From contig SMXK01000014.1 in the NCBI GenBank assembly GCA_004356265.1, positions 1 through 17,683 of the forward strand: a DNA stretch of 17,683 nt, written 5' to 3'. Origin of the DNA: Bacteroidota bacterium (GTDB lineage: Bacteria; Bacteroidota; Rhodothermia; Rhodothermales; UBA10348). The notes beneath the pieces were generated by a model. It was not told the origin of the DNA. It ran no database searches and saw only the letters and a program-made list of their open reading frames with translations. This document shows, in pieces, positions 7,564-13,171 of this stretch (the first letter of the stretch is position 1; each line of letters begins with the position of its first letter). The translations under genes were made by a program, and so were the position numbers.

Positions 7564-7606
7564 GACCGATCGCTTACCCTTATTGTTCCTTAACGCGCGA
7601 TCGGTC
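7564..7606. repeat. 10-bp perfect inverted repeat spanning the stop of the two-TM gene
   Basis: GACCGATCGC (7564-7573) and GCGATCGGTC (7597-7606) are perfect complements separated by 23 nt. One arm lies in the last codons of the two-TM protein gene and the other in the 56-nt gap before the crotonase-family gene. In the minus-strand mRNA this would form a stable stem just around the stop codon. There is no T tract after it, so it may be an RNA stability or processing element rather than a terminator. Confidence 0.6.
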
Positions 7607-8452
7607 ATCCTGAACTTCGTCGGTCCCGGCATCTGGATCCTCAAACAAATCCATTGCACTCAGAAGATCTGTTGGATTTCCGAAGACGGCCTCCATCTCA
7701 ACAACGGATGCCTGTGTTTCTTCAACTTCCTGCAGGAGTGTATCGAGCTGGAATGTGATTTCTTCCGGGTTCCGAAGCGTCAAGGACTGCTCATGAATGT
7801 ATTTTGTAACGTCTACAATGGTCTCCAACTGAGCCTTGATAATTTCAAGATTCTCCTGACCTTTTTTAGACCTGTCCAGCCGCTGTTCCAGAATTTTGAG
7901 TCGGCGAGCTTTTACCGCTCTGACCCGTGGTGGATCATCTTCCATATCGATCCGAAGCCTTTCCATAGCCCCCACTACTTCCCGCTCTGTAGATCCATCT
8001 GCTGACACGTCATAACGTTCCTTCTGATAAAGCAAACTCAAGAACGAGTCCAGGAGCCCGTTGATCTTTTTCAGATGACTATCCAGCATTCCCTGAGAAG
8101 CATAGGGTAATTTGCGGTAGTTCGATGCAATATCCTTCTCAATTTTCCGCAGTTTTGCGTACCGCCTTTGATTCTGCTTCGACAGGCCGTGGAAGAGCTC
8201 TTTTTGCGATGGCGGCTTTGCGTGTTCCACTGCGCGCCTCGACCGAATGGCCCTCCGGAATCGCTCCTGCCTGGGCATGTTGCCCAAATAGATTAATTCA
8301 AACGCCGATGCGAGCAACAGAACAGTATTAAACGGCCATATCAATTCGGTCATGCTCACGGTGAACGCGATTAACATGGCGACAATCAGAAACGTCAGAT
8401 TCCAGGGATGGAAAAAGGCTTCTTTTGTGTAATTAATGTTCGAATCGTTCAT
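7580..8452 (-). CDS. Membrane-anchored coiled-coil protein, third gene of the pspA cluster
   Basis: I do not recognise a family. The 290-aa protein has two adjacent hydrophobic segments (about 17-35 and 38-58) forming a hairpin. They are followed by a strongly basic stretch (PRQERFRRAIRSRR, 60-73), which by the positive-inside rule places the rest in the cytoplasm. Residues ~90-145 and 155-255 are charged and helical with coiled-coil character (KAQLETIVDV, LDTLLQEVEETQ). The tail is acidic (EDPDAGTDEVQDD). The ATG at 8452 has no SD. It follows the short PspA-like gene by 52 nt and precedes the crotonase-family gene by 56 nt. Its position suggests a membrane docking partner for PspA-type proteins, which is inference; it does not resemble PspB, PspC or LiaF. 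Confidence 0.8.
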   Translation of the reverse strand: MNDSNINYTKEAFFHPWNLTFLIVAMLIAFTVSMTELIWPFNTVLLLASAFELIYLGNMPRQERFRRAIRSRRAVEHAKPPSQKELFHGLSKQNQRRYAKLRKIEKDIASNYRKLPYASQGMLDSHLKKINGLLDSFLSLLYQKERYDVSADGSTEREVVGAMERLRIDMEDDPPRVRAVKARRLKILEQRLDRSKKGQENLEIIKAQLETIVDVTKYIHEQSLTLRNPEEITFQLDTLLQEVEETQASVVEMEAVFGNPTDLLSAMDLFEDPDAGTDEVQDDRSRVKEQ

Positions 8453-8504
8453 GAGCGGCCGTGGCCAGAAGAGTAAAGTAGATCAAGTACGCCGGAAGCC
8501 CGTG

Positions 8505-8975
8505 TCAGGGTTTCATCCTGCCGATAGTTTTTTCAGGTAAATCATCCCTTTTTTCGAGTCGGTCAGGCCTTTGTCTTACGTTGGAAGATTCCGTACGATC
8601 GGATTCTGGCTCACCTGAGGAAGGAGCAGCGTCAACACTGCCATCGTCTTCGCTTATCTGATCTATGACCTGACGGGCTCGCACCCGAGCCAGATCCGCC
8701 TCATCCTGGGCAAGTTGTGCGTTTCTATCAGCTTCCTCGCTGGTTTCGAGCGCAATTTCCAACCTGGCCTCGTTCAGGGCTGAATCGATTGCGACGCGAT
8801 CCATCATTTCATCGTGAACATCGAACTTCTCCCTCATGGAAGATGTGAGTTCATTCAAAGCGCCGGAAATTTTCTTTTGCCGCTCCAGCTGTTTTACCAC
8901 AGTCTTTAATTTCCGGACCTTTCGTAAATGATCCTTTTCAGCTGCTTTGATTTTCTCAAACTCTTCGGGCGTCAT
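8505..8975 (-). CDS. Short PspA-like protein (C-terminal PspA part only)
   Basis: A 156-aa charged, helical protein. Residues 54-77 (HDEMMDR, then NEARLEIALE) match residues 168-191 of the upstream PspA (HDEMISR, then NEARMEMALD) without gaps; about 14 of the first 25 positions are identical. Both proteins also end in a basic tail after KTIG (KTIGRMKP here, KTIGKQRTQN in PspA), reached through an acidic, disordered-looking linker. The N-terminal ~50 residues are coiled coil (LKTVVKQLERQKK). The PspA amphipathic helix and the first long hairpin helices are absent. It may have arisen by partial duplication and could cap or tune PspA polymers; that is inference. It is preceded by a very strong SD, unlike its neighbours. 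Confidence 0.82.
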   Translation of the reverse strand: MTPEEFEKIKAAEKDHLRKVRKLKTVVKQLERQKKISGALNELTSSMREKFDVHDEMMDRVAIDSALNEARLEIALETSEEADRNAQLAQDEADLARVRARQVIDQISEDDGSVDAAPSSGEPESDRTESSNVRQRPDRLEKRDDLPEKTIGRMKP

Positions 8976-8982
8976 AAGCCTT

Positions 8983-8987
8983 CCTCC
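8983..8987 (-). promoter_or_regulatory. Strong Shine-Dalgarno of the short PspA-like gene
   Basis: On the minus strand GAGGAGGAAGG precedes the ATG (8975-8973); the GGAGG core is 7 nt from the start. This is the best SD in the window. The other starts, apart from the TTG gene after floA, show weak or no SD. It confirms the start and suggests unusually high or specially controlled expression. Confidence 0.8.
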
Positions 8988-9026
8988 TCAGTTTTCAGCG
9001 CAACATGCTTTAGAATTACGTTCGCT

Positions 9027-9086
9027 TTTAAACGACACAGCTTTAAACGACACAGCATTAAGTGACAAAGCTATAGGTGACACAAC
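9027..9086. repeat. Four tandem 15-bp repeats between pspA and the short PspA-like gene
   Basis: Two identical copies of TTTAAACGACACAGC (9027-9041, 9042-9056) are followed by ATTAAGTGACAAAGC (9057-9071) and TATAGGTGACACAAC (9072-9086). They fill half of the 120-nt gap. Read on the minus strand, the array is in frame with pspA beyond its TAG stop and encodes a five-residue repeat (AVSFK, AVSFK, ALSLN, VVSPI) in a 35-codon open extension ending at TGA 8990-8988. Confidence 0.85.
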
Positions 9087-9095
9087 CGCTGAAAA

Positions 9096-9863
9096 CTAAT
9101 TTTGAGTCCGTTGTTTACCGATCGTCTTGGTGCCGGCCTCATGCTCCTGCTCAGGAATATCCAGTTCCGGTTCTTCTTTCGAACCACTGGTATCTCCCAC
9201 ACCCATTTCCAGTTTGAACTGTTTTACCAGTTCAGCTGCACGAATCTGCTCAGCGTCTTCTTCGATTTGCATCGCGTCCGTGTCGACAGAATCCAGCGCC
9301 ATTTCCATGCGCGCCTCGTTCTTCGCAGTCTGCTCGTTGATACGCGATATCATTTCGTCGTGCGTCTGGTCGATACCAGTGACTTCAAAACTTTCCAGCG
9401 TATCTGCGACTCTCGCCTGCCATTTGGCCCGCTCGTGTGCCCGCAAAGCATCTTTGGCTTCGGCAATCTTGCGTTCTTTCTCACGCATGAATGCTTTTTT
9501 AACCTGTATGGCCTTGTCGTACGCCGCAGAGCCGTACTTGAGCTGCTCTTTGGTTCTGAGTAAAGCCTCTTTTACGTCTTGAAGACGCAACGCATATCGC
9601 TCGGCGATATCGTCCCGACCTGCTTGGATACCGGCTTTGATTTTCGAAGTCAGATCCGCAAGTTCAGACTCGTATTTTTTAACTTCTTTCCGGAGTAACA
9701 TCACGTTGGCTTTTACCGTTGCGATGTTCTCGTTCATTTTCGGAACCTGATCATTCAGCTCCCGGATATTTTGTTCAAGGATGAGTTTCGGATCTTCCAG
9801 GGCGGAAATTGCGCCGCCGAAGATCGATTTCACAAATCGACTAAATCGCGCCCAGATCGACAT
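9096..9863 (-). CDS. pspA: PspA/IM30 family membrane-maintenance protein
   Basis: ESCRT-III-like protein that binds stressed membranes and polymerises into rods or scaffolds. I choose ATG 9863 (255 aa) because family members begin with a short amphipathic helix, here MSIWARFSRFVKSIFGGA, followed by ALEDPKLILEQNIRELNDQ. A start at 9938 would add 25 unrelated residues and lies upstream of the likely -10 element. Long helices follow (ELNDQVPKMNENIATVKAN, KKYESELADLTSKIKAGIQ, RDDIAERYALRLQD), then the conserved HDEM/NEARMEMA region (168-191), an acidic linker (225-244) and a C-terminal KTIGKQRTQN. Next genes downstream are a short PspA-like protein and a membrane coiled-coil protein. No PspF, PspB, PspC or Lia-type regulator is in the window. 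Confidence 0.93.
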   Translation of the reverse strand: MSIWARFSRFVKSIFGGAISALEDPKLILEQNIRELNDQVPKMNENIATVKANVMLLRKEVKKYESELADLTSKIKAGIQAGRDDIAERYALRLQDVKEALLRTKEQLKYGSAAYDKAIQVKKAFMREKERKIAEAKDALRAHERAKWQARVADTLESFEVTGIDQTHDEMISRINEQTAKNEARMEMALDSVDTDAMQIEEDAEQIRAAELVKQFKLEMGVGDTSGSKEEPELDIPEQEHEAGTKTIGKQRTQN

Positions 9864-9903
9864 ATCTAAACTGTTTTTTTGTGTTGCAGAGTTTCCGTTG
9901 AGT

Positions 9904-9954
9904 ACTATAATATAGTGAAAGGATCCGGGGAGGAACACCGTTCACAAGCTGTTC
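9904..9954 (-). promoter_or_regulatory. Putative pspA promoter and operator region
   Basis: On the minus strand TATATT (9914-9909) lies in the palindrome ACTATATTATAGT (9904-9916) and shares CACTATATT with the rpmE promoter. Transcription would start near 9902, giving a ~39-nt leader to ATG 9863. The hexamer 17 nt upstream is TGTTCC (9937-9932), a poor -35, but it falls inside a cluster of GAAC/GTTC half sites (GAACACCGTTC at 9933-9943; GAACA and TGTTC at 9933-9937 and 9950-9954). An activator or repressor site at -35 is plausible for a stress gene but unproven. Confidence 0.4.
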
Positions 9955-9995
9955 AGCACAATAGACAAACTCCTGTTTTAGTGAGAATGAACGCC

Positions 9996-11357
9996 TCATA
10001 CGGAAAGAGTGTCCGGTTGATGCATCCATGAGCCATTCGAATATCGATTGAGCAGTCTTTCGGGTTTGAGGGCGCTCTTCTGATCTCCAATCTGAGCATA
10101 AGAAAAGGCCCCGGATAGAATATTTTCGGCTTCCTCGAATCGTTCGGGATCGCTCGAATAGAGCGACGCAAGCGTGTCCCCTGGATTCACAACGTCGCCC
10201 GGTTTTCTTGCGAGAATAATCCCGGCAAGTGGGTCTACCACATCTTCTTTAGTTTCCCGACCCGCCCCCAGGGCAATAGCTGACAGGCCGCAATTGAACG
10301 CGTTAAGCTGTTTAACTATGCCCTTGTCAGTTCCTGAATATCTAACCGTGTACTCTTTAGCCTCAGCGAGCCGTTGAGACGGATCATCAAGAGAATCAGC
10401 ATGGCCTCCCTGCGCCGTCACAAGATCCCTGAATAATTTGAGGGCACGACCAGAATGGATCGCATCCTGCGCCATTTGCCTCGCTTCTTCAATGCCCTTG
10501 GCTTTTTCGCCGAGCACTATCATCTCGGCGGCCAATTCATAGGTAACCTCCATGACGTCTGGGTTTTCAGCACCGCCCAGACACTCTACAGTTTCCATCA
10601 CTTCCGGCCAGTTGCCGATGGCATTTCCCATCGGAGACTCCATGTCCGTAAGCAATGCCACCGTCGGCGTGCCCGCCTCTTCTCCGATGGCCACGAGCGC
10701 TTCAGCCAGTTCCATCGCCTGTTCGGTTGTTTTCATGAACGCTCCGGACCCGCACTTTACGTCAAGCACGAGAGCGTCAATACCTTCGGCAAGTTTCTTG
10801 CTCATTATCGAGGCCGCGATGAACGGGATAAATTCGACCGTCGCAGTTACATCCCGAAGTGCATATAACAATTTGTCGGCAGGAGCGATCTCCGCCGTCT
10901 GGCCAATGAGTACGATGCCGAGTTCGGCCAGCTGCCCTCGATATTGCTCTATCGTAAGGTCTGTCCGAAAGCCTGGAATGGACTCCAGTTTGTCGAGAGT
11001 ACCACCCGTGTGGCCGAGCCCACGGCCTGAAATCATCGGTACCAGCACGCCACACGCGGCAACGATCGGAGCGAGTATCAGCGACACTTTGTCTCCGACC
11101 CCTCCGGTTGAATGTTTATCCACCTTCAGGCCCGGGATATCGGAAAGGTCCAGGACCTCCCCCGAGTGTAACATCGCCTTCGTGAGCGCAGCGGATTCCG
11201 AGGCTGAAAAGCCGTTCAGAAACGATGCCATCAAGAACGCGCTCATCTGATAATCCGGCACGTCTCCCCGGGTATACCCGGCGATGAGTTCTTCAATCTG
11301 TTCATCCGAGAGACTGCGGCCGTCACGTTTCAATCTTATCAGCTCAACTGCGTTCAA
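9996..11357 (-). CDS. deoA: Thymidine / pyrimidine-nucleoside phosphorylase
   Basis: Cleaves thymidine (and perhaps uridine) with phosphate to base and (deoxy)ribose 1-phosphate in pyrimidine salvage; cytoplasmic dimer. Phosphate-binding KHSTGGVGDK (81-90) and the full family signature SGRGLGHTGGTLDKLE (110-125) are present, with DYQMSAFLMA in the N-terminal helical domain. The length of 453 aa slightly exceeds the usual 430-440 because of a C-terminal tail. The start is TTG 11357: an in-frame TGA lies eight codons upstream with no ATG or GTG between, and the protein then begins at the family-typical position. The rpmE terminator ends only ~37 nt upstream, so its promoter must overlap that terminator or the rpmE 3' end. 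The symbol covers deoA versus pdp, which I cannot separate. Confidence 0.93.
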   Translation of the reverse strand: MNAVELIRLKRDGRSLSDEQIEELIAGYTRGDVPDYQMSAFLMASFLNGFSASESAALTKAMLHSGEVLDLSDIPGLKVDKHSTGGVGDKVSLILAPIVAACGVLVPMISGRGLGHTGGTLDKLESIPGFRTDLTIEQYRGQLAELGIVLIGQTAEIAPADKLLYALRDVTATVEFIPFIAASIMSKKLAEGIDALVLDVKCGSGAFMKTTEQAMELAEALVAIGEEAGTPTVALLTDMESPMGNAIGNWPEVMETVECLGGAENPDVMEVTYELAAEMIVLGEKAKGIEEARQMAQDAIHSGRALKLFRDLVTAQGGHADSLDDPSQRLAEAKEYTVRYSGTDKGIVKQLNAFNCGLSAIALGAGRETKEDVVDPLAGIILARKPGDVVNPGDTLASLYSSDPERFEEAENILSGAFSYAQIGDQKSALKPERLLNRYSNGSWMHQPDTLSV

Positions 11358-11393
11358 TAGTGCTACCGGTTTTTGAACTCACAAATTGTACGG

Positions 11394-11428
11394 AAATAAA
11401 AAAGGGCGGCCCCGACAGGGGTCGCCCT
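11394..11428 (-). terminator. Intrinsic terminator of rpmE
   Basis: On the minus strand an 11-bp stem (AGGGCGACCCC / GGGGCCGCCCT, one mismatch) with loop TGTC is followed by TTTTTTATTT. This is a textbook rho-independent terminator about 40 nt past the rpmE stop. It also separates rpmE from deoA. Confidence 0.9.
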
Positions 11429-11468
11429 CTAACACGGATAAGCCCATGTTAATGTTCTAACCGCCTAA

Positions 11469-11717
11469 CTATTCAGCTGGTGCATCCGCGTCAGAGCCTT
11501 CTTCGGTACCTGCTTTCCTGCCGTATCTACGACGGAATTTTTCAACGCGGCCGGCGGTATCAACGTACTGCCGACGACCCGTGAAAAACGGATGATTGGT
11601 TGAGTCAACATCAGAAACATAATCTTCGCCGGCAAGAGTAGACCGTGTGGTAAATTTGGTCCCGTCTGCCAGAGTGACATTCAATAAATGATAGTCCGGA
11701 TGGATGTCTTTTTTCAT
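11469..11717 (-). CDS. rpmE: 50S ribosomal protein bL31, zinc-free form
   Basis: An 82-aa protein starting MKKDIHPDYH and containing HPFFTGRRQYVDTAGRVEKFRRRYGRK, the bL31 core. I choose ATG 11717: a longer frame reaches 11849, but those 44 residues are unlike any bL31 and begin inside the promoter at 11825-11853. The cysteines of the zinc form are replaced (TLADGT where CSCG stands in E. coli, DSTNHPFF where CSKCHPFF stands), so this is the C-minus type that does not need zinc. An acidic tail follows (EEGSDADAPAE). The gene is monocistronic, with its own promoter (leader ~100 nt) and terminator. No SD is present. Confidence 0.93.
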   Translation of the reverse strand: MKKDIHPDYHLLNVTLADGTKFTTRSTLAGEDYVSDVDSTNHPFFTGRRQYVDTAGRVEKFRRRYGRKAGTEEGSDADAPAE

Positions 11718-11824
11718 TATTCGTTTCTTGCGGTCAAAGCCGCGTCCTTTTCTATTCTCTCGATTCTGTTTGACCGGCCCTCGATCGGCCAGATCACACA
11801 GTTCGATACGTCTGTAAGCCGGGC

Positions 11825-11853
11825 AATATAGTGCCACGGTCCGGATCAACCAA
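11825..11853 (-). promoter_or_regulatory. Promoter of rpmE
   Basis: On the minus strand -35 TTGGTT (11853-11848) and -10 TATATT (11830-11825) are 17 nt apart, the same layout as the rpsU promoter. The expected start is near 11817, leaving a ~100-nt leader before ATG 11717. The promoter lies in the gap upstream of the korB stop-distal region, so rpmE need not depend on korAB transcription. Confidence 0.6.
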
Positions 11854-11896
11854 CGACGCTATTGCGGGTTTCATGAAGCTTTCGCATGCCCAAATG

Positions 11897-13168
11897 TTAC
11901 TCTATCGTCCAGGTATCTCCCGAATGTAATAAGTCTTCAATGCTTCCGGGACCCCTTTTTTTCAAGACGTCCGAAACCTGATCGTGAAGCAATTGATCAT
12001 ACGTGTCACGTTCCTCGCGATAAAACACACCAAAAGGTTGCGGCATGTTTTCCTTCCAGAATAACCGGCTCATGACACCCGCTAAATCCCGGCTCGCGTC
12101 ATCATAAACAAGGCAGTCATCCACCGAATAATTTCCGGATTCCAAATCCAAGGATTCCATTTCGAGTCCGTTGAGCCGAAGACCTTTTGTACCGTTTTCG
12201 TATACAAGGGGTTTGCCAGTCTCAATAAAGATAGTCCTCTCTGCCTTCGAGGTCTTCTCCGTGTACTCGAAAAATGCGCCATCATTAAAGATGTTACAAT
12301 TCTGGTACACTTCGACAAATCCAGTGCCTGTATGAGCATGCGCCTGCATGAGAATGCTCTTCATGTGTTTCGGATCTCGATCCATCGTGCGGGCCACGAA
12401 CGTCGCATCCGCTCCCAGTACGACTGCCGATGGGTTGAAGGGGTGGTCGACTGACCCGAATGGTGTGCTCTTTGTGACCTTTCCTACTTCTGAAGTCGGG
12501 CTGTACTGGCCTTTTGTCAATCCATATATCTGGTTGTTGAACAAAAGGATCTGAAGATTTACATTTCGCCGCATGAGATGAATCAGGTGATTCCCTCCGA
12601 TCGAAAGAGCGTCTCCGTCGCCTGTAATTACCCATACGTCGAGGTCTGGTCGGCTGGCTTTCAGGCCCGTCGCAAATGCGGGTGCCCGACCGTGAATCGA
12701 ATGCATCCCATAGGTATTCATGTAATACGGGAAACGACTGGAGCAACCAATTCCGCTGATAAAAACAGTGTCTTCCGGACGAACGCCGAGTTCAGGCATC
12801 AGTCGCTGCGTCGTGGCCAGCACGGCATAATCACCACAGCCAGGGCACCATCGCACGTCCTGGTCGGAAGAAAAGTCGGCGCGTGTGTACTTCAGCTCCG
12901 ACGTTGCTCCGTCTCCACCTGCTGGTGGCATTTTCTTCGATGGAGGGAGTCCCGGTCTTTTCCCCGGAGGTTTCGCCGTTCCTGGTTTCGTCCGGCCAGA
13001 CGATGCGGACGTCGTTTTCGAAGCGGATGCAGCAGACGCTGGTGTTTTAGCGGCGGCCGTCTTTGAAGCGATACCCGGCGGCATCTTCGGCGATCGTGGC
13101 ACCATTCCCGGTGGAAGTTTTGGCTTTCTTGCGCCGTCTTCAGGGGTGTTCTTTTCTTTATCGGTCAT
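11897..13168 (-). CDS. korB: 2-oxoglutarate:ferredoxin oxidoreductase, beta subunit
   Basis: Thiamine-diphosphate subunit of KGOR, which oxidatively decarboxylates 2-oxoglutarate to succinyl-CoA and reduces ferredoxin. Cluster cysteines lie in WCPGCGDY (107-114) and GIGCSSRFPYY (139-149). The ThDP/Mg motif is GDGDALSIGGNH (183-194) with NNQIYGLTKGQ (211-221). The length of 423 aa is well above the usual ~340 because of an N-terminal low-complexity extension (1-~92) rich in Pro, Lys, Ala and Ser. It repeats short units: KLPPGM, KMPPGI, KPPGK, KRPGLPP and KKMPPAGG. The start is secure, since ATG 13168 lies 3 nt after the korA stop. A GGAGG 14 nt upstream of ATG, inside the korA 3' end, is too far for an ideal SD. 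Confidence 0.93.
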   Translation of the reverse strand: MTDKEKNTPEDGARKPKLPPGMVPRSPKMPPGIASKTAAAKTPASAASASKTTSASSGRTKPGTAKPPGKRPGLPPSKKMPPAGGDGATSELKYTRADFSSDQDVRWCPGCGDYAVLATTQRLMPELGVRPEDTVFISGIGCSSRFPYYMNTYGMHSIHGRAPAFATGLKASRPDLDVWVITGDGDALSIGGNHLIHLMRRNVNLQILLFNNQIYGLTKGQYSPTSEVGKVTKSTPFGSVDHPFNPSAVVLGADATFVARTMDRDPKHMKSILMQAHAHTGTGFVEVYQNCNIFNDGAFFEYTEKTSKAERTIFIETGKPLVYENGTKGLRLNGLEMESLDLESGNYSVDDCLVYDDASRDLAGVMSRLFWKENMPQPFGVFYREERDTYDQLLHDQVSDVLKKRGPGSIEDLLHSGDTWTIE

Positions 13169-13171
13169 CTT

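Noticed and set aside
9027..9086. CRISPR array
   Set aside because: The 15-bp units are directly contiguous with no spacers, and no cas genes are present.
9864..9938. Longer pspA start at 9938
   Set aside because: It adds 25 residues before the conserved N-terminal amphipathic helix and would place the start upstream of the likely -10 box.
10552..11250. A 232-aa open frame on the plus strand opposite deoA
   Set aside because: It is Ser/Ala/Pro-rich with no family features and lies wholly antisense to a clear phosphorylase gene.
11718..11849. Longer rpmE start at 11849
   Set aside because: The extra 44 residues are unlike bL31, and the start lies inside the -35/-10 region; MKKDIHP is the family N-terminus.
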